The notes under the pieces are model-generated. The model ran no database searches. It saw nothing but the letters and a program-made list of their open reading frames with translations, and had not been told where the DNA came from. Below, piece after piece: positions 13,074-23,814 of a DNA stretch of 64,000 nt. Origin of the DNA: Moniliophthora roreri (lineage: Eukaryota > Basidiomycota > Agaricomycetes > Agaricales > Marasmiaceae); assembly GCA_001466705.2 (NCBI GenBank), contig LATX02000250.1:1-64000 (forward strand). Direction: 5' to 3'. Numbering within the stretch: position 1 is the stretch's first letter; every line of letters starts with the position of its first letter. A program made the position numbers and the translations under genes.

Positions 13074-13528
13074 ATCCTATCCTCACTGGTATTGTCAAAC
13101 CGATGCACGTTCGCTGCTCGAAATCCAGGACCAGAACCAGGAATCGCCTTCGATGCATTATACCCAGCCTTACATGTGAGTCCGTGGGATGCATACGACG
13201 AGTCGCGCAACCACTCCTGGAATAGCGAACAAACCGCCTTTGTGTATTCAAATTTCGTCCTATATACCACCAGAAATGGAACGTATCGTCCTGAAATATC
13301 AGGACACGTTCGTACACATGCGTCTCTGCCGCTGGCAGCGACTCGGACCATATGTTAATGTCAGCATATGCACATGCTTACCCCACAGATGTCAGGGCAA
13401 CCGCTGTCCTTATCAGACCGGTAGCTCCGGGCCATTTATTAGCTATGGGTATCAACATTTCCGGGCTACTTATATCTTTGGCTGCGATATTGCCTGAGGC
13501 AGGCCCTTGTCCTCTCTGTCAACCTAAC

Positions 13529-14855
13529 ATGATGATGAAGGGCATCACCGCGGTTCTCGCTCTCACTAGTGGCGCTTACGCATGGGGAGCCAGCGGGCAT
13601 GAAGCGGTCGGCTACATTGCGATGCAATTTCTCGCGCCCAAGGCCTTGGCGTTCGTCAAATCTTCCTTGGGATCGACTTATTCACAATCATTGGGTGTCG
13701 CTGCTCCTGTGGGTTAAATTGCTCTTAGTTGGATATCCTACGCTGACTTGGAGCAACTCAGTGGGCAGATAACGTGCGTTCCCAGTCTGCGTATGGTTGG
13801 TACGTATGTTAAACTATCTCGAGCTTCTATCCTCCGATTTGGTGCCTCAAGGTCATCGACTCTGCACTATGTCAATGCTCTGGGTTCGCTCTCTATCCAC
13901 TCTCTTTTATAATCCTCAAACCCAAACAGACAACCCGCCCTCGTCATGCTCTGTCTCTCAATCCCGAGACTGCCCAGATAATAATTGTATTCTCGGGGCC
14001 ATCGCCAACTATACCACTCGAGTAGTAAATACATCCCTCTCTGCCACCCAACGACAGGAAGCGCTCAAGTTCTTGGACCACGTATGTTACTCTACATCCC
14101 TTTTCGCTCTGAGTTATACGTTAACGATCTTGGCAGTTGATTGGTGACATCGGGCAGCCTCTGCATGTTGAGAATGTTGAAGCCGGAGGGAATGGAATCT
14201 CAGTCAGGTGTAATGGAGCAACGAGTAACTTGCATTCCGTCTGGGGTATGTCGTTTACCTGTTACGTCATAAATGACTCTCACGTTTTCCAAAAGACAGC
14301 GAACTAGTGAATAAGCTTCTCAGCAATAACTACGGAAACTCTGTCACAAGATGGGTGAATGCTTTGGTTACGAGAATCAAGGTGTGTTTGCTGGGTATCT
14401 CGTTTGGTTCGTGCGGCTGATGGATTACTTTCACCAGAGTGGAGCCTACAGATCTCAAGCCGCTTCATGGATCCCGTGTTCTTCTACTACCGCCACTGCT
14501 CGTGACGTCGACACCGATATCAAGGCGGATATAGATGCTTTGCTCAACCCTCACCCACTTACCAAGAGAGCGATTACGCCGCTCGCTTGCCCGCTTGTAT
14601 GGGCGAAGGAATCGAATGCACTTGATTGCGTGAGTCCTTTTCAAACTCGTTTTTGTACTGGTTCGTTGCTGATGTGAATCGTGGCAGTCCTACGTATTCA
14701 GCTACCCGTCTTTCTCTGACCTGTGCACATCGAGCTACTATACTAATGCAGTTCCGCATATCGAACTGCAGATCGCGAAGCAAGGGTATCGGCTAGCTGC
14801 ATGGTTGAATGTGTTGTTCGACGGTACTACGGGGGTAGAGACCTCTTATGAATGA
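13529..14855 (+). CDS. Secreted S1/P1-type zinc nuclease
   Basis: Eight exons (13529-13708, 13762-13799, 13852-13883, 13930-14081, 14137-14245, 14296-14381, 14438-14629, 14688-14855) give 318 residues. A signal peptide ending in SGAYA precedes a mature N-terminus WGASGH; in this family the mature Trp1 itself binds zinc, so cleavage there is expected. The other metal ligands of nuclease P1 can be matched: the His of GH, Asp in WADNVR, His in LHYVNA, HLIGD, QPLH and the LHSVWD pair. The position occupied by His in some members (DIHQPLH) is Gly here; P1 itself has Thr there, so activity is expected. The family cleaves single-stranded DNA and RNA and removes 3' phosphates outside the cell, feeding phosphate and nucleoside scavenging. 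Three ATG codons are in a row at 13529, 13532 and 13535, and the exact start is unresolved. The short exons 2 and 3 are supported by recovery of the conserved motifs. Confidence 0.9.
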
Positions 14856-15041
14856 TCAGACAATTGAAACATTATCCGCCCTTGACATATTCCTCCAAGA
14901 GTAATGGTGCATCGCCATTCCTATACATTTCATTTGGTACTAGACCCGCAATCAAGATTTCGTCCTACAACGCAAGCTCTTGATCATAGATATGATTTGT
15001 GCACTCAGCGTTGGCACAATGCACTCCGTGTATGGCTCGCT

Positions 15042-16125
15042 TCAGTGATTCAAGGCTGAATTACGTTCAAGTTAGCCACCTTGCTTTCTTTAGAACATAC
15101 TGAAAAACATGTACTAACGCCGCCACCGATAATTGTAGCTACATTCACTGGAAGCGCCAATGATTTTCCTGGAGCCTGGAACTTGACGCAATCTTCGACG
15201 AGAGCTTGACCATCCTCCGGATGCCTGAATGTCTATAAATGGATCGATATCACAATTAAGCATCATGTTGCCAAGGAAATAGAACACGTACCGCAAAGGA
15301 AGGAGCATGAAATAGCCCAAACCCGTCCCAATCCGGAACATCCGTCGAAGATGACGCATCGAGGCGTTTAATGGGGGAATCAGTAGCGGGGTGAAGCTGA
15401 AAGGGTATTAGCTATGTCTAAAGAGAAAGTGTACAGGAATAGGAACTCGCCTGCTCATACTTTATGACCTCCTTGCCCATCCTTGTCTCGTTGCAGACCA
15501 GATTGGCATGTGAGAACCAATGCTTCTTCATCTCCTTCAGGCTCATGCCCTCCTTGCGCGTAAACACAAATAGAATCGCTACCCTGTCTTTCCTGATTTG
15601 ATTCAATGACGATTTGGGTACGTGTTCCTCCGGATTGATGATCGGTACGATATTCAGACGGAGCACAAGTGCGGTCGTAGTGTGAACGAATCTGTCCATG
15701 TCAGATCCAACAATAGAGATGTACTCAGGAGAAGAGAAGAGCTAGGATGCGTATTAGCGATAGGCTAGTGGACAATATGCAAATATTCACTGCTTCAAAC
15801 TTGTCAAACGACTCAAAGTCAAGTAGAAGTGCTCCGTCATAGTCTGGTACCGGTTGTCCCATATCCTTGAGTAAGGCTTTCTCCTCCTGGTTAACATGCA
15901 ACTAGCCGCAAGAAGTTAGCACACATGATTCAGAAGGTCTACAGCTTGAGTGCGTACCTGCTCATACTTGATTAGACCTTCCTTTCCTTCCGCAAATTTG
16001 GCGAAAATCTTTGAATGTACGTTCAAGAAGTACTCTTGAAATTCCTCCGTGGATAGCGAGGGTTTCTTCTCGAGGAGAATGAGGATGCGGACGCGGTCGG
16101 TTCGCGAGGTGTACTGCGTTGCCAT
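15042..16125 (-). CDS. EthD-like double-domain protein A
   Basis: Minus-strand exons are 15958-16125, 15791-15901, 15451-15741, 15292-15396, 15115-15232 and a 14-nt last exon 15042-15055, giving 268 residues. Two tandem EthD-type ferredoxin-like barrels are visible. The first starts TDRVRILILLEKKPSLSTEE with NVHSKIFAKF and IKYEQLHV; the second starts RKDRVAILFVFTRKEGMS with KHWFSHANLV and VIKYEQLH. Each ends with a D-x-D-G plus hydrophobic strand (DYDGALLLDF, DWDGFGLFHA). EthD-type domains form dimeric alpha-beta barrels and include small-molecule dehydratases and decarboxylase-like enzymes of fungal secondary metabolism; the substrate here is unknown. The third intron (15397-15450) begins with GC instead of GT (CAG|GCGAGT), where paralogue B has GT. 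Closest relative in the window is gene B. The last exon is inferred from alignment with B. Confidence 0.75.
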
Positions 16126-16679
16126 GATAGTGGGGTAAGATGAGGGCCGCTGGCACCGGGAGTCATAGTCTCACAAAAGGAAATGGTATACGGAGAACTT
16201 GGAAGCCGCATCTTTGCTCAGTCCCATTAATTCGTGATGACTAAGTTGGACTTGGCCTAGAATTAGATCATGACATCGGCCATCAATCAGTGCACCATTT
16301 CCGGATTTATCGTCGAGGCACCAAGTAAAGTCTCTCAGTGTTCACAAAAGCTGTAATTCCGTAGTATAATCTTGTAAATTATACTTGGATGGGATGCAAA
16401 GATGATTCGGACACGCGACGGAATAAGCTTGTAACGTGTATGGCGCGTAATTTTTTAAAAAACTGTCGTCTCTCGTTTGGACGCGTTTTCCTGCAATGCG
16501 CCGTACATTTCATTTGGGATTATACACGGATTCTAACATCGGGATTTCGTTTTACCACTCTAATGGTCATGGACCATGGATTATTCACGTTTTGATGTGC
16601 AGGGCCAAGGGGGTTGTGGCAGGATATGAATCCATACGCAGCTCAGCGCTGACACGACATACTCCGCACACGGCCTCCC

Positions 16680-17747
16680 TCAGATATTCGAGGCTGCACA
16701 GCATTAGTCACCTTTATTCTCGCAGAACATGTCGGAAGACACGTACCAACGCTGTTGTCAATAATTGTAGCCGAATTAACTGGAAGCACCCAAAGTTTTC
16801 CTGGAGCCAGGAACTTGGCGTTATCTTTGGCGAGGGCCTTGACGTCTTCCAAATGCCTGAATGTCTACAAATCGATAGCAGAATGAAGTGTCGCGGCTAT
16901 TAAGAAAAATAGAACACGCACCTGAAAGGAAGGAGCATGAATTAGCGCCAATCCGTCCCAGTTTGGAAGATCCATTGATGACTCGTTGAGACGTCTGATG
17001 GGGCATTCAGTAGCAAGGTGAAGCTGCACAGGTATCAGCTTCGCCCAAAGAGTAAAATACAGGAATAGCGACTGACCTGCTCATACTTTATGATCTCCCG
17101 GCCCATCCTTGTCTCACTGCAAACCACTTTGGCATGTGAGTTTAGCCAATGTGTCCTCATCTCCTCTCGACTTATCCCTTCCTTTCGCGTGAACCCAAAC
17201 AAAGCCGTCGCCCGATCTTTACTGATCTGGTTCAAGGATAATCTTGATACGTGCACCTCCGGATCGATGATCGGTACGATATTCAGACGGAGCACAAGTG
17301 CGGTCGTAGTGTGAAGGAATCTCTCTATGTCAGATCCAATATCAGAGATGTATTCGGAAGAAGAGAAGAACTACGTTAGGTATTAGCAATAAGCTAGTGG
17401 ACAAAATGCGGACACTCACTGCTTCAAACTTGTCAAACGACTCAAAATCAAACAGAGTCACTCCGTCGTAGTTTGGTACCGTTTGTCCCATATCTTTGAT
17501 GAAGGCTCTTTCTTCCTGGTTCACATGCAACTAGTCACCAGAGGTCAGCACATATGAGGTCTGCAGCTTGAACACGTACCTGCTCATACTTGATCAATCC
17601 GTCCTTCCCTTCCGCAAATTTGGCGACAATTTTCGAATGTACATTCAAGAAATAGTGTTGGAATTCTTCTGTGGATAGCGAGTGTTTCTTCTCAAGGAGA
17701 ATGAGAATGCGGACGCGGTCGGTTCGTGAAGTATACTGCCTTGTCAT
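16680..17747 (-). CDS. EthD-like double-domain protein B
   Basis: Built like gene A and nearly the same length, with the N-terminus TSRTDRVRILILLEKK, first domain ending NYDGVTLFDFESFDKFEA, and second domain beginning SKDRATALFGFTRKEGIS with THWLNSHAKVVC and IIKYEQLHL. The five introns match those of A in position and phase. The final intron (GTACGTG...GTGCAG) leads to a 14-nt last exon (16680-16693) that aligns with that of A and supports this gene end; reading through instead gives a slightly longer tail ending at 16643. A and B share similar flanking DNA, so they arose by tandem duplication. Probable cytosolic protein, as no signal peptide is present. Catalytic role unknown. Confidence 0.75.
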
Positions 17748-17980
17748 GATAGTGGGAGTGAGATGAAAATTTGCGGCACTTCACTGAAATTCAAATTATG
17801 ATCTCACACAAGTCTCACGTAGACTCGTGTCCAACTCGTGTCTTCGGAGAGGGACAATTCAAAGCGGCAACGGATCCGGAAATAGTATACGGAGAAGCCA
17901 TGATAGGAATAATTCTCTGCTTACTGCTACACATTCGTCTTGAGTCTGAGTTGCGGCTAGCGGCGACGCATTCTTTTAAT

Positions 17981-19032
17981 TTATGAGGGCGGCGCTGTTC
18001 CCATGGTTGAATGATGACCATCGTTATCGATGATTGTGGCCACATTAACCGGAAGTCTGAAGCACTTTCCTGGAACTGTCCACTTCGCATCGCTTTCAGA
18101 GTAGAGCTTTAGGTCTTGTGGATGTAGAAACGACTGAAAATACGGATTAAGATGAATATCGCGACTGAGCAGAGAAAATAAAACATACATCAAACGATGG
18201 GGCATCCAGGATTTCCAGTCCATCCCACTCTGGAAGAGGCACGGAGGAAACCTCATCGAGACGGCTGATCGGATCTGGGAAGACGAGATGTAGCTGAATA
18301 TACATTTAGGACATGTTTAATTCAAGAGCAAGTGCTTTAACGATTTACCTGATCATATTTGATTAACTCCTTGCCCATTTGTGTATCCTCGCAGAGGACT
18401 CTCGCGTGTTCGCCAAGTGCAAACTCGGTGAACTCTTCCGCAGACATCCCTTCCTTCCGCGAAAGGACGACCATCATCCTTGAGCTATCCTCACGGACGT
18501 AATATGACGTAGATTTTGTTTGTGAAACCTTTTCGCGATCGACTATAGTCGCGACCTTGAGGCGAACCATGATCGCGGTCTTTCGGTTGCAAAATTTAGC
18601 TTCGTCCGGAGCAACAACTGAGAAGTATTCAGGAGAAGACCAGATCTACTCGAAGATGTTAGCAAGGGATAACGTATGTGCGGGATGCGCAAGGGAGACC
18701 CACGGCGGAAATATGATCAAAAGATTCGAGATCAAACAGAACAACTCCGTCGTAGCCTTCTAGTACCGGTAAACCGAGGTTCTTGAGTCTGGCCTTTTCT
18801 TCCTGGTTGATATGCAACTAATTATTGTCAGCATTGCATCCAAGAGGAAGTAAAGGGCAGCTACCTGCTCATATTTAATCAATCCCTTCTTGTCTTCGGC
18901 GTACCTGGTGAAAACCTTGGAATGTTCGTGCAGCCAGTACTGTCCAAATTCTTCATAAGAGATAGAGGGGTTTCTTTCAAAGAAAATTAGGATGCGAACG
19001 CGGTCAGTACGGATGGTGTGTCGCGCTGGCAT
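17981..19032 (-). CDS. EthD-like double-domain protein C
   Basis: Starts MPARHTIRTDRVRILIFFER (ATG complement at 19030-19032; a longer upstream frame is not shared with the paralogues). First domain: SISYEEFGQYWLHEHSKVF, GLIKYEQ, then GYDGVVLFDLESFD. Second domain: REDSSRMMVVLSRKEGMSAE, LGEHARVLCEDTQMGKEL, IKYDQLHL, then EWDGLEILDAPSFD. The end VNVATIIDND followed by a short tail corresponds to the ends of A, B and D, but here the frame runs to a stop without the last small intron. Introns elsewhere occupy the same places as in A. C pairs with D in sequence (both have SSPEYFSV or STDEYFSV and CEDTQMG). Substrate unknown. Confidence 0.75.
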
Positions 19033-19383
19033 GGAAGCTATTGCAGAGATGTAAATGGGGATGGAGTACTGAATGCCTGTTATAGAGATTCCTGCACTAC
19101 GGCACGGAACCCCGGAGCTCATCAGGCTTCTACCGAATGTAAGGTTGGCAACCGTCGCGTGGAGAAGAGTGTTTGATAATTCCAGGTGGGAAATGTCCTG
19201 GTGTGAGTGACATCAAGATGGCGGGAGAAGACCAAGCATCGGCTGCACTCTGGCCTGGCCTCAGGCCTTGGGATCTTGGGTACATCACCTGTTCTCTCCA
19301 ATGACTTAATTTGTTAAAACTCCTCTACACGTTACCAGAGGTGTTCGGCAGAATGCTTGACAGAGATGTCCCCACAGTCAATA

Positions 19384-20382
19384 TTAGACCGAGTAATGAG
19401 CATCCTTATCGATGATTGTAGCCACATTTACGGGAAGTAGATATGTCCCTCCTAGAGCCGCGCTGTCGTTGGCGAAAGTTTTGTGCAGACGAAACAATGG
19501 CTACAGGGCATCATGAAGATAAGCACCGTGCTTTGAAAGAAGACAAGAAGACACACATCATACGAACAAGCATCGATTATCTCTACTTCATCCCACTCTC
19601 GAGGGACTGAGGATAGTTCGTCGAGAGTTTTAATTGGTTCCAACGGAAAAGCGAGATGCAGCTGTAAAAACCGTCAACGCTAATGAATAGAGAGCGAATG
19701 AAATTGAGTCTACCTGTTCATACTTGGTTATTTCCATGCCCATCTGCGTATCTTCGCAAAGGATCCTCGCATGCTCGCTCAGTACAGACTCGGTGAACTC
19801 CGCCATAGACCTCCCTTCCCTTCGCGCAACCAAGACCAACATCCGGGCTGTGTCTTTTCGGATGTCATATGACGGGATAGCTACACTATCAACGATGGTC
19901 GCGAGATCAAAGCGAAATACAAGAGAGGTTGCGCGGTCGATAAATTTCTCTTCATCGGGTAGAACGACCGAGAAGTATTCATCGGTTGACCAGAGCTACA
20001 TGGCATTCTGAGAAAAAATTGACGCCGAAAGAAATGCAGACTTACAGCAGAGGAGTCGTCGAAGGAGTTAAGGTCAAACAGGGCTACTCCGTCGTAGCCT
20101 TCCAGCACCGCTAAGCCCAGCCCCTTGAGTTTAGCTTTTTCTGCCAGATTTATATGCATCTGTGCTCAATGCGTGTTAGCTATACACACATTCCCAATCA
20201 TGGAGCATCCTTACCTGCTCATATTTCAAAATTCCTCTCTTCCCTTCGACGTAATTAGCGAAAACCTTTGAATGCACTTGCAACCAATACTGGTCAAACT
20301 CTTCATATGATATGGAGGATTTCTTTCGAAGGAAGATGAGAGTGCGAATGCGGTCGGTTCGTAGGGCATGTTGTGCTGGCAT
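19384..20382 (-). CDS. EthD-like double-domain protein D
   Basis: Begins MPAQHALRTDRIRTLIFLRK (start at 20382 preferred over the in-frame ATG at 20394 because gene C starts at the same motif). First domain: SISYEEFDQYWLQVHSKVF, ILKYEQMHI, GYDGVALFDLNSFDD; second: RKDTARMLVLVARREGRSMA, LSEHARILCEDTQMGMEI, TKYEQLHL, then EWDEVEIIDACSYD, where the Gly of the usual D-G turn is replaced by Glu. The protein ends LLPVNVATIIDKDAHYSV. It lies head to head with gene E; the 444-bp space between them must hold both promoters, but I recognise no specific site in it. Confidence 0.75.
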
Positions 20383-20826
20383 GACAGTTGACAAAGAGGC
20401 GTAAAAGCCATGAGATTGAAGCGACCTTAAAAGTCAAAGGAGAATCGAAGTTCGTGTCAAAAGAAGTATGTTCGTGACACATACACTCAAGCTTCCACTC
20501 AATAGCGAACGGTCATAAAATCAACGATTCTAGTGGACGAACGGCTGGTGTGTGCAAACGGCTGAGAATGAGCCTGCGCAAAAATTTGACGCCGAGGCCC
20601 AACGATCTAGATCACATCACGTGGCCAGAAGTATCCTCATGGCCCATCTCGAGCCGACCATGAGAGGTGAATATCACTGTTCGTTTGGGTTGGAGTCTTC
20701 TGATGGATTTCCAGGACTAAGCGAACCAATGACATTGACTCGTCAATGCACATGATATTATCAGATTGGAGTTCACAAGACTTATAGGACCCTCAGTTCT
20801 TTTCCATCTACACTGATAGCGACGTT

Positions 20827-21844
20827 ATGGCCACACCAACCCTTCGCAAAGACCGCGTACGACTGGTTACCTTCGTCAAACGGAAAGCCGGAATGTCGTT
20901 CGAGGATTGGAGCAATTATTGGCTTAAAACACATGGCCCGATATTCCTCAATACACAGATTGCGAAACAGAATCTCATTCGGTACGAGCAGGTGCGCGTT
21001 ATTACCACCGTCTGGATTCATTGCGTTCAACTGATATCGATCCTTGGTGTAGCTACATGTGAATCAAACCGCGAAGCAGATGTTTGAGGCAGCGGGCTAT
21101 AAAGTACCGGATTTTGACGGCGTGGTGGTGTTCGAAGCGGAATCGTATGAGAAGCTAGTCGCGGTACGTTGCGTTCTCATCGTCTTCCTGTCCTTGCTCA
21201 CTTGAACTCGGTCCTCAGACCATTACGTCGGAAGAATGGTTCCGTGAAGTCATCGCAGATGGTGACAAGATCTTCGACCAGGACGGGCGTAGCTATGGCT
21301 ACTATGCTTTCAGCACGCTCCTTGATAAGGGAAAGAAGGCAGTGCCCGGACCAAAGTTTCAAGAAGGAAGAGCGCAGTTGATTGTACAAATGACGAAGAA
21401 AGAAGGGTTGTCGCGAGAGGATTTTGAGAAGTATTGGTTGGAGGAACACTCCAAGATCCTTACTGGATTTGAGCCGGCAAAGGAGGGACTGAGCAAGCAC
21501 GAACAGGTGTGTTTTCAGGAGTCTTCCCGGACCTGCATGACTAATGAGGATGTACACACAGTTGCACGTCCACATTCTCGAATCCCATCCTGAGGTGAAG
21601 CCTACCGAATGGGATGGCATTGCTCTTTTCGAGGCAGAATCCATCGAGAAGATAGGATCTGTACGTGTCCCGTTCAACTGTTTCTTTATCTTTTCGTTCA
21701 CTGAAGCCCTTGTCCCTCGTGCCGTAGATCCTTTCTTCCGAAGAGTACCGTGCGCTGGCAGAACCTGACCAAGCCAAGTTCCTGGACAAGAAGAGAGGGT
21801 TTTTACCGGTAGATGTAGCGGTACTTATGGATCAGGATGTGTAA
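20827..21844 (+). CDS. EthD-like double-domain protein E (plus strand)
   Basis: Exons 20827-20991, 21053-21163, 21219-21506, 21562-21660 and 21728-21844 give 259 residues. First domain: LRKDRVRLVTFVKRKAGMSF, NYWLKTHGPIF, LIRYEQLHV, DFDGVVVFEAESYEK. Second domain: EGRAQLIVQMTKKEGLSRED, KYWLEEHSKIL, LSKHEQLHV, EWDGIALFEAESIEK. It ends with an acidic DVAVLMDQDV matching the VATIIDND tails of the minus-strand copies. Intron positions agree with the other four, but sequence divergence is larger, so E is the outlier of the cluster and the only copy on this strand. No signal peptide. Ligand or reaction unknown; the EthD fold is a reasonable inference from motif order. Confidence 0.8.
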
Positions 21845-22454
21845 TCTGTGGCTGGGTGTACATGGTTATATTTTGACATATGGAATGCTCGAGACTTGGC
21901 CGAGAACTCAGTGAGCGGTATCAAGACGGGGTAGTATTCAGCCGTTGATGATACTCGGTTCACAATGTCAATGATATGCTCGTTGGTCCCTACAACGAGC
22001 TGACTATTCCATCGCAGAATCTTTCCGCAATAGACTCAACGCCAGAAAGAGAAGAGTGGACTGATGTCAAATTTTGATGGAAAACAAGGTGGCTGTGCAA
22101 GGAGGCTATGCAATTCCCAATTAGGAAACTTCCAGCCTAACAGCAACTTTTGACCTTCGTCTTTGTTCAGTAGGTAGAAAAAATCCTAAAAATCCCAGAA
22201 AAAGCCAAGAGATAGAAAATGTACAAAAAAATGGATCTGTCAGAAAATTTTTGTGAAAAAATCAATGAGGGAACGTAGAAAAAAATAAAACCAATCTTCC
22301 ACTGCCAAATGAGCTCAGATTGCCCGGAACCGTGCGTGAGAAATAAAGGGTTCCAGTCAGAGATGTGGAACCCTCTTTTTGCACATCTCTTTCTTCCCCA
22401 CCCTCATCAAGACCACCACCTTTCCGCTCTCAAATCCTTCGAAACTTCGTTTAA
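21845..22454. other. Intergenic space upstream of histone H3
   Basis: No gene was recognised. The half nearest the histone start is A-rich (several AAAAAA tracts around 22175-22290), followed by a pyrimidine-rich CTTTCTTCCCCACCCTCATC segment just before the coding region, a composition common ahead of strongly expressed fungal genes. No clear TATA element was identified. Confidence 0.4.
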
Positions 22455-23250
<796 letters not shown>

Positions 23251-23814
23251 ATGTCGAGTGCCTAGGTTGCTGCTGTCATAGACTGTGTCCCTTGGCGGTT
23301 GGTCGTTTATACGGGCTGGACATTCTCTATTACCTATTAGTAAATTCTTCGTTATCGCCCTGTACACGGCCATGGCTTCACTCTACATCCTACTTTCTTG
23401 TTCCCGATTCGTTTCTCTAGTCGTATGTTAGTATAGGTCTTGTCTGACGCCATGTACTACTTGTCGTTTCCTCTCGTCTGTATGATCATGAGTTATTCTC
23501 CGGTACTATGAATATGAATGACCGAAGGGTCTACATGTGTAATGCCCAACGTTGAGTGTTCCACCAGTTCGCATCGATGACATGCCGCGTGGCCGACTCG
23601 TGTACATGAGCGCGGGCGCTTACGCCAAGTACCTGAGCAACCAACATTCAACTTTCCAACAACCTTCCTCATATGTTGATGGCGCATTCCACAATAGTAA
23701 TGGGGGTTAGACCGGATGATTGATGTTGTCATTGTAAGTGACAGTCAAGGTCCATTGGCGCCTATTTATAAACAGCAGCTACAGCAATTCTAAAGAAGAC
23801 TTTCTTCCCCGCCC
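23251..23814 (+). promoter_or_regulatory. Upstream region of AAA gene 1, conserved with AAA gene 2
   Basis: This interval follows the histone stop and precedes the first large AAA gene. From about 23490 to 23814 it aligns with the region ahead of the second AAA gene (about 30710-31048). A stretch of 26 bases at 23599-23624, including TGAGCGCGGGCGCTTACG, is identical to 30797-30822 and has a near-palindromic AGCGCGGGCGCT centre. A TATTTATAAA box lies at about 23763, some 50 bases before the ATG. The conservation may reflect recent duplication or a shared control element. Confidence 0.5.

Noticed and set aside
12833..13351. Minus-strand frame of 172 codons
   Set aside because: Overlaps the second RWD/DUF1115 exon on the opposite strand and has no recognisable motif.
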